A stretch of DNA of 64,000 nucleotides from Hemileia vastatrix (lineage: Eukaryota; Basidiomycota; Pucciniomycetes; Pucciniales; Zaghouaniaceae). Below the pieces are notes generated by a model, which saw only the letters and a list, made by a program, of their open reading frames with translations, had not been told where the DNA came from and ran no database searches. The stretch lies in the NCBI GenBank assembly GCA_030280995.1, contig JASXTE010000014.1, forward strand, positions 3,148,656 through 3,212,655. The letters run 5' to 3'. A program made the translations under genes and the position numbers. Positions 32,093 to 43,013 of this stretch are shown piece by piece; positions within the stretch are counted from its first letter, which is position 1; each line of letters begins with the position of its first letter.

Positions 32093-33685
32093 CTAAATAT
32101 CCAGGTGAAGAGCATTTTTTGTCAGAAATTTGGGCACATTCAAGATACCATCTGTTGAAGCTGTCTTTTTAGTTGAGCGATCATAAAGTTTCTTCATTGA
32201 AGCCTTTTCAACATTTGAATGGGCCGTCCTTTTAGTCAAGTTGTCCATTTTATCTAAAATTTTATCGAGTTTTGGATTTCTCAATCCAGGAACTACTAGT
32301 TTAGGACAATTCTCTTCTGGATGGGGTGAGGCTTCTTCTAAATCAGACATGAGACTTGTATCATGAAAAAGTGCTACAAAGCCTGGCTGATCAATGCACT
32401 TTTTTCTTGCCATGTCATAGCGGTTTTTTGAAATCTAAAAAAAAATCAAATTAGTAAAAGACTTTCTTTAGTTATTATGATTTGAATAAATACCTTTGTT
32501 TGATAATACTTTATCTGTGCTCTTGATCACTTTTCCTTTCTACTTGCCTCAATCACCTCACTGTTTTGACCAGCCACCTTTTGAATCTCCTTTCCCTTGT
32601 TGACCACCCATTGCTCGACGATGATTGGTGTAAACCTGAGTTTTGCTGAATTGATATTTTTCAATGTTGAGAGCCACTTAGTACAATGGTCTGATACTAC
32701 ACTCCCCATTACTTGATTCCATAGTGACTCAGAAAAATTTTGACAGTTCCAATCAAAAGTGAGTCAACAAAATCCTTTCTCTTGAAGCTCTCGTTCCAAA
32801 TTTTGCTTTACAGAGATTGGTACAGCAGCTCCTCCCTTTAGTCCTTGGGGCTCAGGTGTTTAAATAAAAGTTGGTAGATGAATTTTGGAACGTGAGAATA
32901 TAGCAGTATTTGTTAAAATAAATTGACAATCAGCAGCTGAAGTTGCCTGCGGTGCGTTTTGAACCTGTTTTAATGCTGTTTCAATTGTCAATAGCTTGTA
33001 CTCATGCCAAGTTTTCCAATCTGTAAGTTCCTCATTTGTTGGGCCTATAGGAAACTCAGATACATTAATGGGTCTACCAAGACATAACTTCAAAAAGTGA
33101 TAGATATTTCGGTTAATAGAATCTGAGCTCCTTGGTACATCACACCTTGTAACTATGCTTCTAACCATTTTCAAGTTTTGGTCATTTTGAAGTAAGTCAG
33201 CATCAAGTATTCTGCGCTGATCAGTAGCTCAAATTATAAGAGAGAAATTATCTGCAAATTTTTGAAAATAAAAATTGGGAAACCTATTTTAAAACATAAA
33301 AGCATGTTGAAAAATTTTACTCACCAGGTCCACTGGTACTGGCTTCTGGGTTAGTAGAAGTGGATCCCCCACCACTTCCAAGAAACTGATTCAACAAAAT
33401 ACTAGCCCAATCATTACCTACACTTTCTGCTTGCTGCTGAAAATTATAAGGTGTGGATTGACCATCTGTATTTGTGATATTAGAAGAGAAATCAGTTGAT
33501 CAAATTTGGTGATCTGATGAAGACTGAGGAGGAGGTTAGGGATTACCTGGATTTTCACTAGGATTTTCAGGGGGAGCAAGACCCAATTGAGGCTTTCTAG
33601 GATTTTGAGGGGGAGGATTATTTTGCCCTCCAACATTACTTGCTAATGGAGGATCAACCTGCATGGCATCACCAGTATTAGACAT
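32093..33685 (-). pseudogene. Unrecognised gene next to KDZ transposase
   Basis: Starts at 33685 with a Pro/Asn/Gln-rich, low-complexity N-terminus (VDPPLASNVGGQNNPPP) ending at a GT donor near 33323. A globular part follows: ADLLQNDQNLKMVRSIVTRC, HFLKLCLGRPINVSEFPIGP, DWKTWHEYKLLTIETAL, then LTFDWNCQNFSESLWNQVM and EQWVVNKGKEIQKVAG. The last exon (32093-32413) is KKCIDQPGFVALFHDTSLMS and a basic helix. Two stops fall in the N-terminal part (near 33540 and 33498), with others near 32860 and 32763. I believe similar proteins accompany transposons in rust genomes, but no domain or function is known to me. Located 0.4 kb downstream of the KDZ gene on the same strand. Confidence 0.5.
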
Positions 33686-34089
33686 TCTGTGCTTTATAAA
33701 AAATAAAACAAAAGTTATTAACTTTCAGAATATAGACAAGATAATATTAAAGAGAAATTAGTTATACATTTTAATTGTGAGTTTAATGAATAAAATATTC
33801 AAGCGAAAAAATTAGTGGAAAACTCAGTTTTATTGGCTTGAAAAATATGGTCCTTAGATTTTTCAACCCTGGTTCTGAACTATTTATACTATTTTTCAAG
33901 TATAGGTAGACTTTGTATAGTACATTGAATTCCTTTTAGTTGGAATTTTATTTACAATAAAATGTCACTCATTAATAGCAGGGTTTCCAAACCGTAAAGA
34001 ATTCCCTTGTTATTGTTTGCTTAAACATTTAGGCAAAATCTCAAAAAGTTTTATTTATTAATCTTGCATCTAGCTGTTCCAAAGGTCTA

Positions 34090-37000
34090 TTACAAACTTT
34101 CCAAATCCTCCAAATTCTTACAAATCCTAAATAATTTCAAACATATTAATGAAAATAAAATGTCCATGTTGTTTAATTTTTTACTTACTAGTGTCTGAAG
34201 TCCAACAGCAGTGATAAAATTGTACTTTATTCCAAACATTCCCCTTTGGTTCTGTAAAGTGGCGGCATGTCTAATATTTGAATCTTGATTAATCACAATT
34301 TGTGTCACTTTCTCTACTCTTACTAAACGGAAATGCACTTGTGGAAACACCTCATAGGGATCCTTTTTTGTATCTTCTGGTATAAGCTCTTTAAATGGAC
34401 AAACAATTAGATAGACTTTTTCACTATCATCCTTTGAACTAAAAAGCTGATCAATATGCCCGAACTGACTATCTTTTCCAATATAGAATTCAATGGTAGA
34501 ATTCCCAGGATTCTGTTCATGAGTTGTATAACACTTTCCATGGACCAATATGCTTGCTATATTTTCAACTACCCAGTCTCCTACCTTCTCTGATGGTAAC
34601 AAAGCCTGTTTAGATGTCTCTTTTCTTAAGCGTGCCATTACCCATTTTGTAAATAATGCCTCAGTTAAATGGAAATGTCTTTTTTTGTATTGTGCTCAAT
34701 ATTTTCAATATTAGATCCACACTGAGAATCATCTTCAGCTTCACCTAGTTCCTGTACCCTAGACTTCTGATGCCAGTGCTTGAGCATGGTCTGTGGTATT
34801 TCTTCTATGTTCAATAAAAATAAATTAGCTCATTTGCATTTTTAAGCACCCAATCACCAAACTAAATACCTGGATGATGATTGTTTGCAATTTCTGATAA
34901 TATACCATTAACTCTTTCAGCAGCCCAAGTAGCCATACCTACTGGTGGACCAAAATGGTTAATCATTTCTGGAAAATGTTGAGTGAAATGCAGATTTGGC
35001 TTAAAGCTGATATTTTTCCAACATTCTTCCAAGCAGTTACAATACTCCAATAACAGTTGTTTCAATTCATCAACTTCATTGGCAGACACATTTTTTAAAG
35101 TCAAAAAGTTGGTAATTGAACTTAAAGTGGTGAGTGATTTGAGAAGATAATATTCTCTAGGTTTGTGGTCTGACATCACTGATGTCTTGGCTTGATTTAA
35201 TTTTTCTACCCAAAGGGGGATAAGTTACAAAGGAAAGTAAACAGTATAAAGTACATGCCACTCTGAAGCTTTGAGGGAACCTGACTTTTTAGATCCTACT
35301 TTTTTCAGCACTCGTGAAATCCAGGAAGGTTTTTTTGTTTGCTCAATCACATTCCACACTGCCTCTAGCTCAGTGGCTGACAATTGTGGATTTCTAGTTC
35401 TTTCGCTTTCTTTCTCTTTGCCCTTCTTTTTATCTTCCTTACTTCTAATAGTCTCAAGGGATGAATTAGATCTTTCACTTTCCAATATACTAATACTTTT
35501 TTGCCTTAAGTTATAGGTCAAATTTTGACTTCCACTTTCAGAAGCATGTTTGGAGCCAAACTCTAAGGTTTGAAAGTGATGTTCAGAGCTTGATGACTTT
35601 TTCCTGCTGTTTGATCCTTTTAATTCAGCTCCTCCACTATCCATTCTAAGATATGTTTGTGACGGTCTTGTTGTACTTGTATATTGTAGTCTTTTATGCC
35701 ATCCCACTGGTTCAATATTATTGGCATCAGTTCTGATTAAGCTGCTTCTACGTTTTTTATATTTCTTATTTAGAAATATATCAGAACGTGCATCATAATT
35801 GTCTCTTCTTACATGCCAATTTTTTTCTTTGTAAGATTTTTTTCTAGGTTTATTGCAGCATTTTGTATTATATAAAAAGTTAGACTGTGAACTTTAAGAT
35901 TTCCAAGCATGTGTGAATGCATCAAGTCAATTGAGAAATATTCCGTAGGATGCCAATATAAAAGGTTATTCAGCTTGCTTCAAGAACCCCATGACTCCTA
36001 ACAATAGATACCGGCTCCCAATGTGACTGACACTTTTTCCACTTCTCTGCCCAGTACATATGATCCTCATGAGTACGTAAGGAAAATTTTTCAACTTGAT
36101 GCTCACAAATTTCATCTTTTGAAATATGAAAGACAGAGCAGAACTTAGTGGCTGAGTGACTTGCAAAACCAGCAATCTTTTGCCTTGCTGGAATGTCTCC
36201 TATTAAAGAGAATAATGCAGACCTTATTTTTTGGCCTTGTGGATAGTGAGGTGTTTTTTCAATAAATATTCCATCCCATAGAGTCTTTAGTTCATCGACA
36301 AAAGGCTTCAGAAGATTATTTATTTCTTCACTCTTTGGCTCAGTTGGGCGGGGAACAATAGCATACAAAAATCAATTTTTGGTTTTGTATCAATCTTCTG
36401 TAGGCAAGTTCATGCACACCAACAAGATATTACCCACATATTTCTGATGACCTCCAATATGATTGCCACCCGGCCTAAACCAGTCAACATATAAACTAAA
36501 CATTAAATTACCTCGTGTTTTTGTATATCCATCAACACTTCTATTTCGAGTTGTAGAAATATCTGGAAAATTTTTCCATACAAAACCATCATATACATCT
36601 TTTATCACATCCCTTTCCATGTTTTCTAGAAAATATTTCTTTTTTCAATCAGCATCTTGAATTTGATTAAATTAAGCTTTCCTGAAAGTTTTTCAACCAA
36701 ACTGTTGTGATTAAATGTTTTACGAGGATGGTAGATTGCTTCTTCTTGTTTGTACTTGGCCAAATACAAACTTTCATCACAATTGACAGTTTCTTCTCTC
36801 TGTCCTAAATCTTTCAAATAGAACTTTGAGGATGAATAAAAAGGTTGAGTACAAGATAAGATTGATGGTTGGCGTTTTGGGATATACTCATAAAGAGCAA
36901 AGCACTTAGCACAGCATGTCTTGGTGACAAATAATGGATTGAGTAAAAATCAACTAAAAACTGTCTCTATAGAAAGGGGAATCAGGCTGATGATTCTGCT

Positions 37001-37479
37001 AGCATCTAGTTTACCTACGTCACTAAGAAGTTTGAGTTTGTTGACTTCATCATGCAAAAATTCAGCACAACCTTCTTTGCTCAAATGATGGATAAGATAA
37101 ATTTTTGCTGCTTGCCACATTATCTTTTGGCTATAAAGCTCTTCCAAATTCAAATTGTTTGATCGTGGCAGAGATTGAATTGTTTCCAAAACAGGCTACC
37201 CCTAAGCAAAGAAAAAAATAGAGATTATTTGAAACATAATTTCTCTTTATTTACCAAATATTTATGTCTTACAAGATCTTGGATTTTGGATCCTAAGTTA
37301 GGTGAAGCACTAAATGTAACAACCATCTGTGCTTTGCAATTTCTTTCCTCTTCATGTTTGGAGTATGACTGAGATGTTTTGAAAGATACACCAACTTCAA
37401 AGCTTCCCAATGAGGTCTGATGCTTTCTTGATGAACATCCAAGCTCTTCAAATTTACAAATGCAAAAAAATGGTGGCAT
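34090..37479 (-). pseudogene. KDZ (Kyakuja-Dileera-Zisupton / Tnp2-like) transposase
   Basis: Multi-exon, minus strand. In order: an N-terminal CxC-type segment (FFCICKFEELGCSSRKHQTS); a cysteine pair (CCAKCFALYEYIPKRQP); the first catalytic motif FSLYVDWFRPGGNHIGG (Asp 36483-36485); IPARQKIAGFASHSATKFC; the second, LYWHPTEYFSIDLMHSHMLG (Asp 35926-35928); a Ser/Lys-rich insert; then KPNLHFTQHFPEM and the third, GMATWAAERVNGILSEI (Glu 34916-34918); and a C-terminal beta-rich part (34090-34638). This is the full DDE layout of KDZ/Plavaka transposases. Stops and frame changes (near 37195, 36950, 36645 and 36390) make it a pseudogene. The intron at about 37197-37265 has GTAAG and CTTAG ends. Its element termini were not found. 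Confidence 0.85.
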
Positions 37480-38727
37480 TTTAAGACTTCTGGATATATA
37501 AAATATGTTACTGGATGGTAGAAATTGAACAAACTATTTATTTATTGTGAAGCACTTAATAAAATAAGCTAATTTTTACGTCTCAAGAAGTTTATCAACA
37601 AGTTGGTTACCATGGGTTTCTTTGAATGTTTGTTTCATGCATATCAACCATGCATTAAGAAGGTATCCATACTGTGCGTCAGCAAAATGTTTCAGACTAG
37701 CTACATTTTACAATGTTGCATACATGTTTATCAAACAGCTTAATTTTCACAAAGCATAATACTATAAGAGAATACAAATTGATTGCATTTTTAAATATAG
37801 GAGAAACTATGATATAACTTGAATCAAAATAATACCATTTAATTTATAATAATAAAGTTATTTAAGTGTTGCGGTTTTTTTTTCTACAATCACCTGCATT
37901 AATAAAATTCTGCCAAGTAACAGAAAGGTTTTCACTAATAATCACTATAAGATATAAACAAATTTATAATATTTATTTTTCACAATATATAATTACAGTC
38001 TGAAAAATAAATATTTTTTCAACAAAATATATTATTTTAAAATTTTCAAATCTAAGAGTTCATCAAAGTAAAGCTTCCAGAATCCAAAAAACAGAATTTT
38101 TACATTAAGTTGCTTATTCCAAACTCTGAAAAATTGGTATGGTTTCTGAGTAATCTTGGTAAATAAACTATATACATACTAATAATGTGTTAATATAAAT
38201 TTTTAAAATAAGTTTTTCAGCACAATCAACAAGCTCAAATAAGGTCATTATTTGCATTAAAATATTATCAAAATAAGCTGGAAAATCAAAATGATGCTGC
38301 ATTATATTTTAACCCATTTATCATGCAATAATTTTCTATTACAGCTGAGTTATTTCCATTTGAATTAATTATGAGCATACATAGATATCCATATTTTATA
38401 TAGAAAGATATTCATGAGAAAGCTCATCTGTCCATCCACTCAACTCTTCATTATTAATTATTTTTAAAATAAAATATTTATTATAGTAGTGTTTTTGTTG
38501 CCATATCCTTTCAAAATTTTATATTTTTGTTCATTTTGCTTTTCATAACATATATGATGAGCTCTAGTTGTTCTTATTTTCCTCAGGGAAGAATACCTAC
38601 TAATACCCGTGTACTTAATAAAAGATTTAATGAGATACTCCCTCAATCAACTTCACATTTTTGCAGGTCTATTTACAATTTCTGTTGTGTGCTTTTGAAT
38701 ATTTCACCTCATTCTAATGAATAGAAG
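37480..38727. other. AT-rich stretch between KDZ and the plus-strand gene
   Basis: No convincing gene. Upstream exons or promoter of the KDZ gene may lie in the first few hundred bases. Confidence 0.4.
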
Positions 38728-39673
38728 TTGAACCCCACCAAAGAACAACTACATAGGTTATCATTGTTCAATATAAGCTCTCTAAACATTGATATTAATT
38801 TGAAATATCCTGAACAAAGTTACCATGTTTCAGAAAAAATCCCTTCTATATTCCACAATGCTTTTATCCAATTTCTTCATCAATGCAACTTTCCTGGAAA
38901 AAGTTTGCTTGGAATCTTTATTAGTTTCACAAGTGGAATCAAGTTTTGGAAAAAATTATCATTAAGCACTTGGATAAAGCTTTGGAAAATAATTATTTGG
39001 TTTCTTATTCAATGGACTCTACTCATATTTCCTACCTAAATCAAATGGGTGTGCTTCACTGCTGGTTTATAGGTTATGCTGATAAATTACAACTTGGAAA
39101 AGATTCTGATAGTTTCCGTGAAATAGTTAAAATAAGAAAGTATAAATATAAAATAAAAAAGAAGTTAAGAACTAATATTTTTATCTTATTTTTTACACAA
39201 GCTTATATAAATTTGACAATCTTTTTCAGAATTCTTTTAACCAAACTCACCTTCTTAAACAACTTCCAAGTGGTGAAACCTATGAGAATCTTTTCAAAAA
39301 CGTAAAATGTTGCTCAGACACCGAAATAAATGATGAAGGTTCTTTTAAGAATATTTTATTTCCATGGAGATCTGAAGAATTCTCAAGACTTGCACAAAAT
39401 ATTGACCAGAAACACATTCAAATCCGAGAAAATTCCTCTTATTCAGGAGAAATACTTAAGAACTTGGCATTATATGATAGATTAAATTTTGTATCCTCAA
39501 TCGAGACTCACTTTAATTCTTTTCCAGTACCCAGGGGTTTGCCAAGTGACTGCTATTCCTCATTATATCTCGCTTCTCTTAATCCTCAACAATTAAGACT
39601 TCTTAATTGTCAAGCCCCAATTAACATTTCCTACATACTTGAACAAATTTCAAATTCTAATGTGAGTTATTGA
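38728..39673 (+). pseudogene. Unrecognised plus-strand gene downstream of SNF2-like gene
   Basis: Reads a first part (FNISSLNIDINLKYPEQSYH), then after a frame change near 38940 KHLDKALENNYLVSYSMDST and DKLQLGKDSDSFREIVKI. A probable intron (about 39138-39231, ending TTTTTCAG) follows. The last exon holds ILFPWRSEEFSRLAQNIDQK, FNSFPVPRGLPSDCYSSLYL, SLNPQQLRLLNCQAPINI and a stop at 39671-39673. Clearly protein-like composition. No family recognised; the Trp-Arg-Ser and Pro-rich motifs may represent the missing C-terminus of the type of protein at 32.1-33.7 kb. It converges with the SNF2-like gene, about 100 bp apart. Confidence 0.45.
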
Positions 39674-39770
39674 TGAATTCCCTAATCAATAATCTAGCAG
39701 ACTCATATTCCTTGTTTCCAATGTTTGGGACACTTAGCCTTAAAAAATAACAACAGATAAATATTTTTAG

Positions 39771-42073
39771 CTATGATGAAACTTCATTTAAAGAAAATCT
39801 CACATACATTGATAGCTCAATCTTTTTTCTTTGTATCTTATAAATGCTTAATTCAATACTTCTGCTTAAAGAATACTTGAGTACATGAACTTCATTTTGT
39901 TGGCCCATTCTATATAGATGATCAACTGCTGGATTCCAATTAGGCTCCTGTTTCAATATTTTAAACAAATTCTCTTTTAAACCTTTTTTATTTCAATATA
40001 AGACTCTTTGACTTGCCGTTATATATAAATTCTGTGCACACCTCAAGTCTATTCCAACTCCTGCAGCCTTGATTGTACCAAGCAAAACTTGAAATCTTTC
40101 ATCATTTTTGAATTTGTCCAGATTTTAATCCCTTTTTTTCATGCTCAACTTTCCTACAAGCTCTGTGTAGCTAACTCCATGGTCATCTAAAGCCTTTTTT
40201 ATACTGTTTCAATGGATAGAATATTGAAATGTCATTTAAGCTAAAAATAAGTTATTGAGATAATTAATAGAATTATACTTGCATTTCCAAAAAGTCCGCA
40301 TATTCTGAAAATATAACAGCCTTGGGACAAATTATCCCCTTTTCTCCCCTTAAGAAAATTTATAAATGACTGATTAGATGTATAATCTTTTCTGAATGTT
40401 TCCATGTGAAAGAAATGTTGGAGGTTGATCTGGGTTTTTGTAGACAGGGTAGTTACGAAATTGCCGTAAAATTGGCAGTTTTTTATGAGAAACTCAGCTG
40501 AGTCCCAAGGGAGGTTGGTGTTTTGAGAAGGCCCATAATACTCAGAAAAACGTTCCTGAAGCTTTGTAAGTTTTGAGTGCCAAGGTTCTGAAAATTCTAC
40601 AGATATTCCTTGCTCAATTTTTCAATGAATTGATAAGATTTCTTCTTTAGTCCTCCGCAGGCATATGACCTTCTTGAGAGTATTTATCAATTTTATTGAG
40701 CTAGAGCTTCTTCTGTTTAAGCCATTCATAAGAAAATTAATCCACAAACAGTTTTCTTGCCATCTTTCAATTCTGAGGAATGATATAAGACTTTGAAGAT
40801 CAGTTGTCCGGTTCTGAAGTGGTGTCCCTGTCAAGCATAGTTGATACTCAGCCTCCAAGGCAAATATATTCTGATTCTTGTGCAACTGGGGATTCTTGAT
40901 TAAAATTTTAAATTATGTTAAACATTTCATCAGCTTTTATAATATTATGCTCAAAAATTTTAGTAATTCAAATGAATGCTTACTGAGCCTCATCTAAAAC
41001 TATTCTGTACCAAATGAGTTTATAAGTTACTGGCGGAATAGGTTGAGGATTTTTCTTTGAAGAATATGGACTTTCTGTCTCATAGGTAGTCAAAACAACT
41101 AGTTGGTTCTGAAGCTCCTCAAAATAAATTTTCTTTGAATCCTTCCCATAAAGAACCTTGAAAGATAGTGCATTATTTTCAAAGTGAATTCTTATTTCAT
41201 TGACCCAGTTTGATAATGTTGCAAGTGGGAAAATTATGAGAGTTGCTGATGTCCTATCTTACTCTTGACCACCACTCAAGAGTTGGAATCTTCTGGCTTC
41301 ACTTTGAGTTGCAGTAATTAGGCCAAGAGTTGAGAGAGTCTTTCCCAAGCCCATATCATCAGCTAGAATTGAACCAATTCCTGCAGAGGATAACTCTTCT
41401 TCAAGAAATTGTTTGTAATAATTATTAGAACCTACTCTCAGCCAGCTGTTGTCTGCATGCCTCCACAGGTTCTCTAAATTTTCAGATAAGTTATTTACAT
41501 TGTCTATCATAAAATTGATAGCTTGAATCTGATGCATTTTCAGAGTTGTTTTGATACCACGTATAGATAGATTTGCCATTTGATTATTTCTTGTCCCAGA
41601 AATTTCAGAAGTTGTGTGAATACAAGAATGAGGAATATTGAAGAAGACAGTTTGATTGTAGTGTGGAATTGGTGTCAAATCAATTTGAGCATTTAGAAAT
41701 ACTTCTTTATCCTGACTAACAAAATCAGTCAAACAAAAAAGGAGGCCACAAATTCTATACTGCCTGTTTAAAAGTAGAACCAAGTAAGAGCAAAAATAAT
41801 AAGGTATTTGGGGATTAAAGCCCTTTCCTCAGTTAAAATTTGAGATCCAGATCCAATTGCTCCAAGTAGTTGTCCAATTTGGCTTCTCTGTTTGTTAGAA
41901 AGATCACCAATAGGTTTTGCTTCTCCTTCTTTTAATAATCCAAAAACATGAACTAAAGATCTTCCTTGTTGCATAATAACTGGAGTGGATACTTCATCAA
42001 ATACAGATCTTTCTTTTGGAAAAATAGGTTTAAAATTTAAAGAGAATTGTCCAATGCATCTTAAATTTGACAT
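39771..42073 (-). pseudogene. SNF2-family (Rad5/Rad16-like) helicase-type ATPase
   Basis: Start MSNLRCIGQFSLNF at 42073, after a CT-rich leader with a TATATATA stretch near 42165. Motifs in order: LKMHQIQAINFMIDN; Walker A in ILADDMGLGKTLSTLGL (Lys codon 41340-41342); ATLIIFPLATLSNW; VLDEAQ (DEAH-box position); CLTGTPLQNRTTDLQSLISF; VICLRRTKEEIL; VIFSEYADFLEM; GVGIDL-CAQNLYI; and HLYRMGQQNEVHVLKYSL. These are SNF2 ATPase motifs I to VI. The order and LTGTPLQNR suggest the Rad5/Rad16 group, but I see no RING finger. The second half is broken by stops and frame changes (near 40990, 40620 and 40130). Known role of the family: ATP-driven remodelling of DNA-protein complexes. Confidence 0.85.
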
Positions 42074-42935
42074 TTTAATTAAATGAATTTTATGGTGATG
42101 GTGGTGGTTTAAAGAAAGAGAGGGTGACAGAAAAGTTTTGAGAGAGGATAAAGTAGAGAATATATATAATATTGGATGAATATTCCAAATTAAATTTTTC
42201 ATGTATGTTAATAATTAATTTTGACTCACATTTTAATAATAACTAAATACAGATAAATTATTAAAAAAAGGGCATTATTTTAGAGCCTAAGTTTTGTGCC
42301 AATATATTAAAATTAGTTTCTTTAATTGTGTAAATTTTAAAAAAAATACATTACTATTTTTTCCCCTTATAAAATATATATATTTTTTTTCTCTGACATT
42401 AAATTTTTTGAACATTGTCTTATACTTTTTTATTCCAAGGAACAATAAGAAATTTCTATTGATAAGGGCTCAATATTAACTTTTGTCTAGAAAATTTAAA
42501 ATTATGTGCAAATATTTTTACAGAGTTATATTTTTATTAATAAAATTTTTAAAAAGGACTTAAATAGTATTCTTTTTTATATATTTGTGGAAATAAAATT
42601 GATAATTGAAATAATATTCCAGACCTAGTATACTATGTGTCATTTAAGATATTTCTGCTAATATCAAACCTGACCTCCCAACATTAAATGGATCTAGATA
42701 TAAAATTGAATATTATGGTATGTTAAGTGTTGTGGCTCAACCATTGCTCAAGTTTGAGCCAACTGATTCTCAACTTAAATCCAAAGCTCTGCTACAGAAG
42801 GGATAAATTGAGGCTCAATTTAGGGCCAACTTTTTTTTCAATTTTTTTCATATAATTTAAAAACAGTTTCCTAATTCTTTCAAAACCTTTCCCCAATGAT
42901 TTCCCAACCTCTTCCTGAAAGTTTCAAAGAGAGGG
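42074..42935. other. Intergenic stretch upstream of SNF2-like gene
   Basis: CT-rich leader at 42075-42130, then AT-rich DNA. A partial inverted repeat, TGGCTCAA with TTGAGCCA, lies at about 42731-42761. No gene seen. Confidence 0.4.
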
Positions 42936-42949
42936 AACTGCTAGCAGTT
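42936..42949. repeat. Dispersed palindrome AACTGCTAGCAGTT, copy 2
   Basis: Perfect 14-base palindrome in a block related (in inverse orientation) to that at 16010: GAGAGGG on one side and ACCCCCTGATTTACCGTGGTGA on the other, the latter split here only by single-base differences. It sits where the copia RNase H frame breaks off. Confidence 0.6.
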
Positions 42950-43013
42950 CACCCCCTGATTTACCGTGGTGATTGAAGAGAAAAATAGTCATTGCACCCA
43001 TTGAGTGGGAAAA

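Noticed and set aside
23130..42073. One giant KDZ transposon covering the whole Tet to SNF2 region
   Set aside because: I found no matching terminal inverted repeats or target duplications at its edges, and gene orientations are mixed. Kept only as a clustering observation.
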